From: Endobacter medicaginis
GTDB lineage: Bacteria > Pseudomonadota > Alphaproteobacteria > Acetobacterales > Acetobacteraceae
DNA: 64,000 nucleotides
Assembly (NCBI RefSeq): GCF_014192375.1
Contig: NZ_JACHXV010000010.1
Location: forward strand, 1-64,000
Direction: 5' to 3'
Shown: positions 18,569 through 27,343 of the stretch, piece by piece
Layout of the letters: each line of letters opens with the position of its first letter
Position numbering within the stretch: position 1 is the first letter of the stretch
The notes under the pieces: generated by a model
Told to the model about the DNA's origin: nothing
The model's input: the letters and a program-made list of their open reading frames with translations, nothing else
The model's database searches: none
Program-made: the position numbers and the translations under genes

Positions 18569-20359
18569 ATGCAGGTTTACAACGCCCCGCTTCGCGACAT
18601 GAAATTCGTGCTGCACGAGCTGCACGACTATAAGGCGATCGCCGCCCTCCCCGGTCAGGAGGAGTTCAGCGAGGACCTCGTCGACACCGTGCTGGAAGAG
18701 GCCGGCAAGCTCGCCTCCGAAGTGCTGCTGCCGCTCAACGCGGTCGGCGAGGCCGAGGGCTGCACGCTGGAGAACGGCAAGGTCACCACGCCGACCGGCT
18801 TCCGCGATGCCTACAACACCTTCCGCGAAGGCGGCTGGACCGGCCTGGGGGCGCCGCAGGAGTATGGCGGCCAGGGCTTCCCCGAGATGGTCGGCAAGAT
18901 GGTCGAGGAGATGATCTGCTCGGCCAACCTCGCCTTCAGCCTCTACCCCGGCCTGACCCATGGCGCGCGCCGCGCGATCGCCGAACACGCGACCGAGGAA
19001 CTGCGCCAGGCCTATCTGCCGAAGATGATCGACGGTACCTGGTCCGGCGCGATGTGTCTGACGGAGGCGCATTGCGGCACCGATCTCGGCCTGCTGCGCA
19101 CCCGTGCCACCCCGCAAGCGGACGGCACCTACAAGATCAACGGCTCGAAGATCTTCATCTCCTGCGGCGACCACGACATGGTTGACAACGTCATCCATCT
19201 GGTGCTGGCCCGCCTGCCGGACGCACCGAAGGGCGTGAAGGGCATCAGCCTGTTCCTGGTGCCGAAGTTCCTGCCCAACGAGGCCGGCGAGGTCGGGCAG
19301 CGCAACGGCGTCACCTGCTCGGGCCTCGAGCACAAGATGGGCCTGCGCGGCTGCGCCACCTGCCAGATGGCGTTCGACGACGCCACCGGCTGGATCGTCG
19401 GCCAGCCCAACAAGGGCATGGCGGCGATGTTCACGATGATGAACGAGGAGCGCCTCGGCGTCGGCATCCAGGGCCTCGGCATCGGCGAGATCGCCTATCA
19501 GTCCTCGGTGTTCTACGCCAAGGACCGCATCCAGGGCCGTTCGCTGTCGGGCGTCAAAAGCCCCGACAAGGCCGCCGATTCGATCATCGTGCACCCCGAC
19601 GTGCGCCGCATGCTGATGACGCAGCGCGCCTATAACGAGGGCTGCCGCGCGCTCGGCGCGTGGGTCGCGCGTGCGGTCGACATCTCGCGTCATGCGCCCT
19701 CGCCCGAGGAGCGCGAGGAGGCGGAGGAGTTCATCGCGTTCATGACGCCGATCGTCAAAGCGATGTTCACCGATTTCGGCTTCGACTCCGCTTCGCTCGC
19801 GGTGCAGGTCTATGGCGGCCACGGCTTCATCAAGGAGCATGGTGTGGAGCAGTTCGTGCGCGATGCGCGCATCACCATGCTCTACGAGGGCACCAACGGC
19901 GTGCAGGCGCTCGACCTGGTGGGTCGCAAGCTGCCAGCACATATGGGCCGCTACATGCGCGGTCTGTTCCACCCGATCGCCGAGTTCATCGCCGAGAACA
20001 AGACCAATCCGGCCCTCGCCAGCTTCATCCCCGGTCTGGAGCAGGCGTTCGGCGCACTTCAGCTCACCACCGGCAAGCTCGCCGAGAAGATGATGCGCGA
20101 TCCCGAGGAGGCCGGTGCCGCCTCGACCGACTACCTGCGTCTGGCCGGCCTAGTTGGCATCGCCTACATGTTCGCCCGCTCGGTGCTGATCGCCGCGCCC
20201 AAGGTCGGCGAGGCCGGGCCGGAGGGCGAGTTCTACAAGGCGAAGATCGCCACCGCGCAGTTCTTCTACGACCGCATCCTGCCGCAGACGGCGGCGATGT
20301 TCCTGTCGATCAAGTCGGGCAAGGCGTCGATGATGGCGCTGGCCGAAGCGGCGTTCTGA
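18569..20359 (+). CDS. Acyl-CoA dehydrogenase, long form
   Basis: FAD-dependent first step of beta-oxidation. At 596 residues it belongs to the long bacterial acyl-CoA dehydrogenase group (the DmdC/AcdH-like class), not the 380-residue short form. Visible are the characteristic N-terminus MQVYNAPLRDMKFVLHEL, the flavin-binding loop CLTEAHCGTDLG, the C-terminal domain QVYGGHGFIKEHG, and the catalytic-base region MLYEGTNGVQALDL. It heads a tight cluster in which the next three genes follow at 3-9 bp and ETF-QO at 33 bp. Its electrons should pass through ETF to the ETF-QO encoded at 22486. Confidence 0.93.
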   Translation: MQVYNAPLRDMKFVLHELHDYKAIAALPGQEEFSEDLVDTVLEEAGKLASEVLLPLNAVGEAEGCTLENGKVTTPTGFRDAYNTFREGGWTGLGAPQEYGGQGFPEMVGKMVEEMICSANLAFSLYPGLTHGARRAIAEHATEELRQAYLPKMIDGTWSGAMCLTEAHCGTDLGLLRTRATPQADGTYKINGSKIFISCGDHDMVDNVIHLVLARLPDAPKGVKGISLFLVPKFLPNEAGEVGQRNGVTCSGLEHKMGLRGCATCQMAFDDATGWIVGQPNKGMAAMFTMMNEERLGVGIQGLGIGEIAYQSSVFYAKDRIQGRSLSGVKSPDKAADSIIVHPDVRRMLMTQRAYNEGCRALGAWVARAVDISRHAPSPEEREEAEEFIAFMTPIVKAMFTDFGFDSASLAVQVYGGHGFIKEHGVEQFVRDARITMLYEGTNGVQALDLVGRKLPAHMGRYMRGLFHPIAEFIAENKTNPALASFIPGLEQAFGALQLTTGKLAEKMMRDPEEAGAASTDYLRLAGLVGIAYMFARSVLIAAPKVGEAGPEGEFYKAKIATAQFFYDRILPQTAAMFLSIKSGKASMMALAEAAF

Positions 20360-20362
20360 GCC

Positions 20363-20896
20363 TTGGACCAGCACGCGACGGGGGCCGCAGCGTCGGTCCC
20401 CGCCGGATTTCATCCGCTCCCGCCGCTGGGCGAGACGTTCAATACCGTCATCGGGCCGCTGTATCTCGGCCTGCGTGACGGTCGTCTGGTCGGCGGACTG
20501 CGCGTCGAGAAACGGCACTGCAATCCGGCCGGCTCCCTGCACGGCGGGATGAGTGCCACGCTCGCCGATATCTGCATGTCGTTGGCGGTGCAGTTCGATC
20601 ACGACCTCGGTGCGGGGACGATCGTGACGGTCAGCATGACGGTGGACTACCTCGGTGCCGGACGACCCGGCGACTGGGTGGAGATCCATTCAGAGATCGA
20701 CCGCGCCGGTGGCACCTCGTTCACCCGGGCGAGCATCCTGGTGCCGCGCGAGGCGGGCGACGCGACGCCGATCGCCCGGGCCTCGGCGGTGTTCCGCACG
20801 CTGCGCCCTGCGCATGGCGGCAAGGCGCCGCCGCATGTCGGCAACCTGCTGCGCCAGCAGTTCGGACTGCCCCCCTTCCCCGCCAAGCCAGGCTGA
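20363..20896 (+). CDS. Hotdog-fold thioesterase, PaaI family
   Basis: A 177-residue predicted acyl-CoA thioesterase. The hotdog motif HCNPAGSLHGGMSATLAD (about 52-69), with the HGG loop and the downstream Asp, is typical of PaaI-type enzymes. The start is TTG at 20363, three bases past the preceding stop; no good SD is seen, so translation may depend on coupling. It probably removes CoA from dead-end or excess acyl-CoAs formed during beta-oxidation. Confidence 0.82.
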   Translation: MDQHATGAAASVPAGFHPLPPLGETFNTVIGPLYLGLRDGRLVGGLRVEKRHCNPAGSLHGGMSATLADICMSLAVQFDHDLGAGTIVTVSMTVDYLGAGRPGDWVEIHSEIDRAGGTSFTRASILVPREAGDATPIARASAVFRTLRPAHGGKAPPHVGNLLRQQFGLPPFPAKPG

Positions 20897-20902
20897 GCTC
20901 CG

Positions 20903-21871
20903 ATGTCCGTCATCGCCCCGATCGCTCCCCCCGACACCAGCGACGCCAAGCGTCGACTTTCACGGCTGACCGCGCGGCTGGCGCTTCCGGCGATCGGCGC
21001 GCCGATGTTCATCGTCTCCACCCCCGAACTAGTGATCGCGCAGTGCCGCGCCGGCATCGCGGGGTGTTTTCCGGCGCTGAATGCCCGCGGCAACGAGACC
21101 CTGGATGGCTGGATCAGCCATGTCGAGGACGCGCTCGACGAGTCGGCCGCGCCGTTCGGGGTCAACCTGATCGTGCACCGGAGCAACGCGCGGCTGGAGG
21201 CCGATCTCGCCACCTGCGTGGCACGGCGGGTGGGGCTGGTGATTACCTCGCTGGGCGCGACGCGCGAGGTCAATGACGCGATCCACGCCCATGACGGGCT
21301 GGTACTGCACGACGTCACCAATCAGAAACACGCCCGCAAGGCGATCGAGAACGGTGCCGACGGGCTGATCCTGGTTGCGGCCGGCGCGGGCGGACATGCC
21401 GGCAACCTGTCGCCCTTCGCGCTGGTCGAGGAGACACGCGCCTGGTTCGATGGGCCGATCGTGCTGGCCGGGGCGATCGGCACCGGGCGCGGCGTACTGG
21501 CGGCGCGCGCGATGGGGGCGGATCTGGTCTCGATCGGCTCGCGCTTCATCGCTGCGCGCGAGGCCAACGCGACCGATGCCTACAAGCAGGGGCTGATCGA
21601 CGGCACCGGCGAGGATATCGTCTATTCCGACGTGTTCACCGGGGTGAAGGGCAATTACCTGCGCGCCTCGGTCGCCGCCCAGGGGCTCGACCCCGACAAT
21701 CTGCCCAGCCGCGGGGCGGCGTCGCTGGACATGAACGCGCCCAAGGCCTGGCGTGACATCTGGGGCTGCGGCCAGGGCATCGGCACTGTCACCTCGGTGC
21801 AGCCCGCGGGCGAAATCATCGCCGGAATGATCGCACAGTATGGTGATGCGCGCGATCTGCTGGCACGCTGA
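20903..21871 (+). CDS. Nitronate monooxygenase family protein
   Basis: A 322-residue FMN-dependent TIM-barrel protein of the 2-nitropropane dioxygenase family. Visible are LPAIGAPMFIVSTPELVIA at the N-terminus, the FMN-phosphate segment GADGLILVAAGAGGHAG, the catalytic-His region within it, and GAIGTGRGVLAARAMGAD. Members of this family often sit in fatty-acid or nitroalkane catabolism loci. Here it lies within the beta-oxidation cluster, 6 bp after the thioesterase gene. Its physiological substrate is not clear. Confidence 0.87.
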   Translation: MSVIAPIAPPDTSDAKRRLSRLTARLALPAIGAPMFIVSTPELVIAQCRAGIAGCFPALNARGNETLDGWISHVEDALDESAAPFGVNLIVHRSNARLEADLATCVARRVGLVITSLGATREVNDAIHAHDGLVLHDVTNQKHARKAIENGADGLILVAAGAGGHAGNLSPFALVEETRAWFDGPIVLAGAIGTGRGVLAARAMGADLVSIGSRFIAAREANATDAYKQGLIDGTGEDIVYSDVFTGVKGNYLRASVAAQGLDPDNLPSRGAASLDMNAPKAWRDIWGCGQGIGTVTSVQPAGEIIAGMIAQYGDARDLLAR

Positions 21872-21879
21872 TCGGTTCC

Positions 21880-22452
21880 ATGGCCCAGCACCCCGCTCCC
21901 TCCTCCGAATCGTCCGGCACCGACGTCTCCCCGCCGGTGTCCAGCCACTGGGCGCGGGCGGACCAGAAGGCGCGCGCCGCCGGCGAGGAAGGCAGGCTGT
22001 ACAGCGTCACCGAACTCGCCACCGAGCTGAAGGTGACGGCGCGGACGCTGCGCTTCTACGAGGACAAGGGGCTGATCTCGCCGTCGCGGGCGGGTGCTGC
22101 GCGTGTCTACACGCCGCGCGAGCGGGCGCGGATGCTGCTGATCCTGCGCGGCAAGCGGCTGGGGTTCAGCCTGCGCGACATCGGCTCGTTCCTCGATCTC
22201 TACGACGCCGACGAGCGGCATCTGCGGCAGAAGGAAGTGCTGCTGCAGAAGATCGACAGCCGTGTGGCCCAGCTCGCGCAGATGCGACGCGCGCTCGACA
22301 TCACCCTCGGCGAGCTCGAGGCGATGGCCGCCGAGACGCGCGCGGTGATCGCCGAGATGCAGTCCGGCGGGCAGGACGCCCATCGTGCCGCCGACGCGTC
22401 GGCCGAAGTGACACGGCGACTGGCGCGCGAAGGCCGCCGCGGCCGCGACTGA
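21880..22452 (+). CDS. MerR-family transcriptional regulator
   Basis: A 190-residue regulator. After a ~35-residue hydrophilic N-terminal extension comes the MerR winged-helix domain (LYSVTELATELKVTARTL, then RFYEDKGLISPSR), followed by a long coiled-coil dimerisation helix (about 105-160) without the Cys residues of metal-sensing MerR proteins. This resembles LiuR-type regulators of acyl-CoA catabolism. It sits 8 bp after the nitronate monooxygenase gene inside the beta-oxidation cluster, so it is the obvious candidate to bind the motif shared at 14891 and 24224. Ligand and targets are inferred. Confidence 0.88.
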   Translation: MAQHPAPSSESSGTDVSPPVSSHWARADQKARAAGEEGRLYSVTELATELKVTARTLRFYEDKGLISPSRAGAARVYTPRERARMLLILRGKRLGFSLRDIGSFLDLYDADERHLRQKEVLLQKIDSRVAQLAQMRRALDITLGELEAMAAETRAVIAEMQSGGQDAHRAADASAEVTRRLAREGRRGRD

Positions 22453-22485
22453 AATTGGACCATTGACGGGACCGGGAGACAGACC

Positions 22486-24126
22486 ATGAGCGAAACCGCT
22501 CGCGAGCAGATGGAATTCGACGTGGTGATCGTGGGCGCGGGGCCTGCGGGCCTGTCGGCCGCGATCCGCCTGCGTCAGCTCACCCCCGAGGCCACGGTCT
22601 GCGTGGTGGAGAAAGGCTCCGAGGTCGGCGCGCACATCCTGTCGGGCGCCTGTATCGAGCCGCGCGCGCTCGACGAGCTGATCCCGGACTGGAAGGAAAA
22701 AGGCGCGCCGCTGAACACGCCGGCCACCGACGACCGGATCATGTTCCTCACCCCGCAGCGCAGCTACACGGTGCCGATGCTGGAGCGGGTGATGCCGCAC
22801 ATGGCCAATCACGGCAATTACATCGTCAGCCTCGGCGATGTCTGCCGCTGGCTCGCCGCCCAGGCCGAGGAGCTCGGCGTCGAGATCTATCCCGGCTTCG
22901 CCGCCGCCGAACTGCTCGAGGAGGATGGCCGCATCGTCGGCGTGGCCACCGGCGACATGGGCGTCACGCGCGAGGGCGAGCCGGGGCCGAACCACCAGCC
23001 GGGCATGGAGCTGCGCGCCACCTACACGCTGTTCGGCGAAGGCTGCCGCGGCTCGCTGGGCAAGAAGCTGATGGCGCGGTTCGACCTGCGCGAGGGTGTG
23101 GATCCGCAGACCTACGGGCTCGGCATCAAGGAGCTGTGGGAGATCCCCAAGGAGAAGCACCGCCCCGGCCTGGTGCAGCACACCTTCGGCTGGCCGCTGG
23201 ACCGCAAGACCTATGGCGGGTCGTGGCTGTACCATTTCGGCGACAACCTGGTCTCCTACGGCTTCGTGGTGGGCCTCGATTACGAGAACCCCTGGCTGTC
23301 GCCGTTCGACGAGATGCAGCGTCTCAAGACACACCCGGCGGTGCGCGAGCATCTCGAGGGCGGACGGCGCATCGCCTATGGCGCGCGCGCGCTGTCGGAA
23401 GGCGGTTTGCAGTCGATCCCGCGCCTGACCTTCCCCGGCGGCGCGTTGATCGGCGATACGGCCGGCTTCCTCAACGTGCCCAAGATCAAGGGCACGCATA
23501 CGGCGATGAAGTCCGGCATGCTGGCGGCGGAAGCGGTCGCCGAGGCGCTGGCGGGCGACAAGCCCGCCGAGCCGGCGAGCTTCACCGCGAAGGTGCGCGC
23601 CTCGTGGCTGTGGGAGGAACTGCGCGACGTGCGCAACGTACGGCCCTCCTTCTCGAAGTTCGGTGTGTTCGGCGGCGCGCTGTATTCCGGCATCGATGCC
23701 ATGCTGCTGCGCGGACGCGCACCATGGACGATGGAAGTCCGCCACCCCGACAACGAGGCGCTCAAGAAGGCGTCGGAGTGCGAGAAGATCGTCTACCCCC
23801 GGCCGGATGGCAAGCTGACCTTCGACAAGCTGTCCTCGGTGTTCCTGTCCTCGACCAATCACGAGGAAGATCAGCCCGTGCATCTGCGGCTGCGCGACCC
23901 GAGCCTGTGGAAGCCGGTCAACTACGACACCTATGGCTCGCCGGAGAGCCGCTACTGCCCGGCCGGCGTGTATGAGGTGGTCGGCGAAGGCGCGGATGCC
24001 GCGTTGCGGATCAACGCGCAGAACTGCGTGCACTGCAAGACCTGCGACATCAAGGACCCCGATCAGAACATCGACTGGTGCACGCCCGAGGGCGGCGGCG
24101 GCCCGAACTACATCGGCGGCATGTGA
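22486..24126 (+). CDS. etfD: Electron transfer flavoprotein-ubiquinone oxidoreductase
   Basis: A membrane-associated flavoprotein with a 4Fe-4S cluster that passes electrons from acyl-CoA dehydrogenases via ETF to ubiquinone. It has 546 residues. The N-terminal FAD motif is VVIVGAGPAGLSAAIRL (about 9-25). The C-terminal cluster cysteines are in NCVHCKTCDIKDP and the following IDWCTPEGGGG. A GGGAG site precedes ATG 22486. The ETF alpha/beta genes are not in this window. Its place after the acyl-CoA dehydrogenase and MerR genes fits the beta-oxidation role. Confidence 0.95.
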   Translation: MSETAREQMEFDVVIVGAGPAGLSAAIRLRQLTPEATVCVVEKGSEVGAHILSGACIEPRALDELIPDWKEKGAPLNTPATDDRIMFLTPQRSYTVPMLERVMPHMANHGNYIVSLGDVCRWLAAQAEELGVEIYPGFAAAELLEEDGRIVGVATGDMGVTREGEPGPNHQPGMELRATYTLFGEGCRGSLGKKLMARFDLREGVDPQTYGLGIKELWEIPKEKHRPGLVQHTFGWPLDRKTYGGSWLYHFGDNLVSYGFVVGLDYENPWLSPFDEMQRLKTHPAVREHLEGGRRIAYGARALSEGGLQSIPRLTFPGGALIGDTAGFLNVPKIKGTHTAMKSGMLAAEAVAEALAGDKPAEPASFTAKVRASWLWEELRDVRNVRPSFSKFGVFGGALYSGIDAMLLRGRAPWTMEVRHPDNEALKKASECEKIVYPRPDGKLTFDKLSSVFLSSTNHEEDQPVHLRLRDPSLWKPVNYDTYGSPESRYCPAGVYEVVGEGADAALRINAQNCVHCKTCDIKDPDQNIDWCTPEGGGGPNYIGGM

Positions 24127-24136
24127 ACGGCGCGTA

Positions 24137-24166
24137 GCAGCCCGACGCGATGCGACGTCGGGTTGC
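24137..24166 (+). terminator. Hairpin after ETF-QO gene
   Basis: Arms GCAGCCCGACG (24137-24147) and CGTCGGGTTGC (24156-24166) pair with one wobble around an 8-base loop, ten bases past the stop. There is no U-tract, so it may be a weak or Rho-assisted terminator or an mRNA stabiliser. Confidence 0.5.
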
Positions 24167-24207
24167 CCGCACGCTGTTACATCAAGGCAACATGACGCGT
24201 TTGCCGC

Positions 24208-24241
24208 TTGCGGAATGACATGAGTTCCCTATACGTGAACC
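24208..24241 (+). promoter_or_regulatory. fadL promoter with putative operator (copy 2)
   Basis: TTGCGG (24208-24213), a 16-base spacer and TATACG (24230-24235) form a plausible sigma-70 promoter 40 bp before fadL. The -10 lies inside a motif that on the minus strand reads GGTTCACGTATAGGGAAC (24241-24224), nearly the same as upstream of the thiolase gene. Placement over the -10 suggests repression. Confidence 0.5.
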
Positions 24242-24275
24242 TCAAGCCGATAAGGCAAATCAGGGAGAGACGACC

Positions 24276-25598
24276 ATGAGTTCCGCTGCGATCCGCATTC
24301 TGCGCCGCGCCACCTTCCTTGCCACGACCAGCCTGACCCTCGCAGCGCTCGCCCCGTCGGCGATGGCCAGTGGTCTCGCCCTGCGCGACACCGATCCGGC
24401 CACCACCGCCAATGCCTATATCGGCGGCGTCTCCCGCGCCTCGGACGCCTCGACCGCCTATCTCAACCCGGCAGGCATGGCCTGGCTGGACGACAACGAG
24501 ATGGAGACGACCGTCACCTATGTGCATCCGTCATCGAGGTTCCGCGACGGCTACGGCTCGGGCGGACTGAGCGGTGTGGTCAGCGGTGCGACCTCGGCCA
24601 GTGCGATCGATCCCGCGGTGACCGGCTCGGCCTTCGGTGTGTTCAAGCTCGGGGATCGCTGGCGCATCGGCTACGGCTTCACCACCCCCTATGGCGAGCG
24701 CGCGGACTATCCGTCGAACTGGGTCGGCCGCTACAACAGCCTCGTGACCTCGCTCACCGACTACAACCTGTCGGCCGCCGTCTCCTACAAGGTGAACAGC
24801 CATCTCTCGCTCGGCTTCGGCCCGCAGATGAACTTCCTCGAGGGCCGCTTCACCGAGGCCCTCGATCTCGGCGCGCTGACCGCCGATCCGCTGAACCAGA
24901 CCATCGGCGCCATTTCCGGCAACGGGTTCGGATTCGGCTATTACGCTGGTCTGATCTACCGTTTCGACGACCGCACCCAGTTCGGCGTGACGTATCGCTC
25001 GCGCACCACGGTCAATCTGAGCGGCAAACAGAAGATCACCTCATCCGACGCGATCATCAACAACCCTTTGCTGCACCCGGTCTTTGTCTCGCAAAGCGGA
25101 CATGTCGCCGCCGAGGTGACGCTGCCCGACACGGTCACCTTCGGCCTGACGCACTGGTTCTCGCCGCGCCTGGCAGTGATGGCCGAAGCGCAGTGGACGC
25201 ATTGGTCCCTGCTGCCGCAACTGACGTTTCACTCCGACGCGGTCGCCAACAGCTCCATCGCCGTCGGCTGGAAGAACACCTGGATGGGCGGTGTCGGCGC
25301 CCTCTACAAGCTGACCCCCGCACTCGGGTTGCGGGGCGGTTTCTCCTATGACCAGTCGCCGTCGACCTATGCCAACCGCATCAGTCGCACGCCGGATACC
25401 TCGCGCTACATGCTGGCCGGCGGTGTCGAATATCGTATGACGCGCGGTCTGACGCTGAATGCCGCCTATGCGCATCTCTTCACGCCGGATGGCCGCATCA
25501 ACGAGACCGACAGCTCACTGATCGGCAGCCACACCGTGACCGGCATCTACAAGAACAAGGCCGACGTCGTCAGCGTCGGCATGATCACCCACTTCTGA
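24276..25598 (+). CDS. fadL: Outer-membrane long-chain fatty-acid transporter, FadL/OmpP1 family
   Basis: Imports long-chain fatty acids through the outer membrane. It has 440 residues: a signal peptide (FLATTSLTLAALAPSAMA), then the mature start SGLALRDTDPATTANAYIGG, corresponding to the FadL hatch region. The repeated amphipathic strands are typical of a beta-barrel, and it ends VVSVGMITHF with the terminal aromatic required for outer-membrane insertion. It sits between ETF-QO and an acyl-CoA ligase with its own promoter and terminator, completing uptake for the beta-oxidation genes here. Confidence 0.9.
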   Translation: MSSAAIRILRRATFLATTSLTLAALAPSAMASGLALRDTDPATTANAYIGGVSRASDASTAYLNPAGMAWLDDNEMETTVTYVHPSSRFRDGYGSGGLSGVVSGATSASAIDPAVTGSAFGVFKLGDRWRIGYGFTTPYGERADYPSNWVGRYNSLVTSLTDYNLSAAVSYKVNSHLSLGFGPQMNFLEGRFTEALDLGALTADPLNQTIGAISGNGFGFGYYAGLIYRFDDRTQFGVTYRSRTTVNLSGKQKITSSDAIINNPLLHPVFVSQSGHVAAEVTLPDTVTFGLTHWFSPRLAVMAEAQWTHWSLLPQLTFHSDAVANSSIAVGWKNTWMGGVGALYKLTPALGLRGGFSYDQSPSTYANRISRTPDTSRYMLAGGVEYRMTRGLTLNAAYAHLFTPDGRINETDSSLIGSHTVTGIYKNKADVVSVGMITHF

Positions 25599-25605
25599 GC
25601 CTGAC

Positions 25606-25643
25606 GATCTGCCCGGAGCCACCCTCCGGGCAGATCTTCTTGT
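25606..25643 (+). terminator. Rho-independent terminator after fadL
   Basis: Perfect 13-base arms at 25606-25618 and 25624-25636 with a 5-base loop are followed by TTCTTGT. It also argues against starting the downstream ligase at the TTG at 25640. Confidence 0.85.
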
Positions 25644-25678
25644 ACGCCTCCGCCTCAAAGCCCGGGGACGACCGCGCG

Positions 25679-27337
25679 ATGACCGTAGTACCACCGACGA
25701 CGAGTGCGAAGACCCTCGCCGACCTTTTCACCACCGCGGTCGCCACGTTCGGCCCGCGCCCTGCCCTCGATTTCATGGGCCGCAAGACCAGCTACGCCGA
25801 GCTCGGCCGCCAGGTCGGCGCAGTGACCGCCGGATTGCAGGCGCTTGGTGTCGTGCACGGCACGCGGGTCGCGATGACGATGCCGAACTGCCCGGCCACG
25901 GTGATCCTGTATTTCGCCATCCAGCGCGCCGGCGGCATCGTGGTGGCGCTCAACCCGCTCTATGTCGAGCGCGAGATTTCCCATCTCCTGCGCGACAGCG
26001 GCGCGGAGATCGTCTGCCTGCCCAATCTCTCCGACATCAGCACCAAGGTGGTGAAGGCGACCGAGGGCAGCGCGGTGCGCCACATCGTCGCCTGCGACTT
26101 CGCCGCCCAGCTCCCCGCGATCAAGCGCATCCTGTTCCGCATCGCGCGTCGCGCGGCGATCGCGCATGACCTTGTCGGACCGCGCTTCGTGTCCTTCCAG
26201 ACCCTGCTGGCCACGAAGGGCAAGCCCGTGCCGGTCGCCACCGCGCCCGACGATCCGGCCGCGCTGCAATACACTGGCGGCACCACCGGCCTGCCGAAGG
26301 CGGCGGTGCTGACCCAGGCCAACCTGCTCGCCAATTTCGCCCAGGTGGTCGACACCGTCGCCGCGATGCCGGGCGCCTACCGCACCGCGATCTGCGTGCT
26401 GCCGCTGTTTCATGTGTTCGCAATGATGGCGATCCTGATCTCCACCATCGGCCAGGGCGGCGAGATCGTGCTGGTGCCGCGCTTCGAGGCGAAGGATCTG
26501 ATCAAGACCATCGCCCGCACGAAACCGACCGCGATGTTCGGCGTGCCGACGATCTACACCGCGATCCTGCGCGAGCCGGGCCTGAACCCGGCCGATCTGG
26601 CCAGCATCATGACCTGCGTGTCCGGCGGCGCGCCGCTGCCGGCGGAGATCCGCACCGAGTTCGAGCGCGTCACCGGGGTGGCGGTGCGCGAGGGCTACGG
26701 GCTGAGCGAAACCTCGCCGGTGGTGACGATGACGCCGCTCGATGGCGGCCGCGAAGGATCGTGCGGCCGGATCGTTGCCAACACCCGGATCGCGATCCGC
26801 GACATCGAGCCGCCGCATGCCGATCTCGCGATCGGTGAGCGCGGTGTGGTCTGGATCAACGGGCCACAGGTGATGCGTGGCTACTGGAACCGCCCCGAGG
26901 AAACCGCCAAGGCGCTGGTCGATGGTTGGTTCAATACCGGCGATGTCGGCTATCTCGACGAGGACGGCTTCCTCTACCTGATCGACCGCACCAAGGACCT
27001 GATCCTGTGCAGCGGCTACAACGTCTATCCGCGGGTGATCGAGGAGGCGCTGTATGCGCATCCGGCGGTGCTCGAGGCGGTGGTGATCGGCGTGCCGGAC
27101 AGCCATCGCGGCCAGGCGCCAAAGGCGTTCGTGGTGCTGCGCCCCGGACAGGTTGCCACCGTCGCGGACCTGCGTGCCCATCTCGCCGAACACGTCTCCA
27201 AGATCGAGATGCCGCGCGAGATCGAGTTCCGCGAGTCCCTGCCCAAGACCCTGATCGGCAAGCTGTCGAAAAAGGAGCTGGTCGAGGAGGAGGCCGCGAA
27301 GCGCGCCGCCGCGGAGGGCTCACGCAGCGCGGCCTGA
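25679..27337 (+). CDS. fadD: Long-chain acyl-CoA ligase
   Basis: Activates fatty acids to acyl-CoA with ATP. It is a 552-residue member of the AMP-forming ligase superfamily. Visible are the nucleotide-binding loop YTGGTTGLPKAAVLT (about 200), GYGLSETSP (about 340), the hinge DVGYLDEDGFLYLIDRTKD (about 420-440), and the catalytic Lys near the C-terminus in LPKTLIGKLSKKEL. ATG at 25679 is chosen over the in-frame TTG at 25640, which lies inside the fadL terminator. It is convergent with the AI-2E-type transporter gene, 6 bp apart. Chain-length preference is unknown. Confidence 0.92.
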   Translation: MTVVPPTTSAKTLADLFTTAVATFGPRPALDFMGRKTSYAELGRQVGAVTAGLQALGVVHGTRVAMTMPNCPATVILYFAIQRAGGIVVALNPLYVEREISHLLRDSGAEIVCLPNLSDISTKVVKATEGSAVRHIVACDFAAQLPAIKRILFRIARRAAIAHDLVGPRFVSFQTLLATKGKPVPVATAPDDPAALQYTGGTTGLPKAAVLTQANLLANFAQVVDTVAAMPGAYRTAICVLPLFHVFAMMAILISTIGQGGEIVLVPRFEAKDLIKTIARTKPTAMFGVPTIYTAILREPGLNPADLASIMTCVSGGAPLPAEIRTEFERVTGVAVREGYGLSETSPVVTMTPLDGGREGSCGRIVANTRIAIRDIEPPHADLAIGERGVVWINGPQVMRGYWNRPEETAKALVDGWFNTGDVGYLDEDGFLYLIDRTKDLILCSGYNVYPRVIEEALYAHPAVLEAVVIGVPDSHRGQAPKAFVVLRPGQVATVADLRAHLAEHVSKIEMPREIEFRESLPKTLIGKLSKKELVEEEAAKRAAAEGSRSAA

Positions 27338-27343
27338 CCTGCC

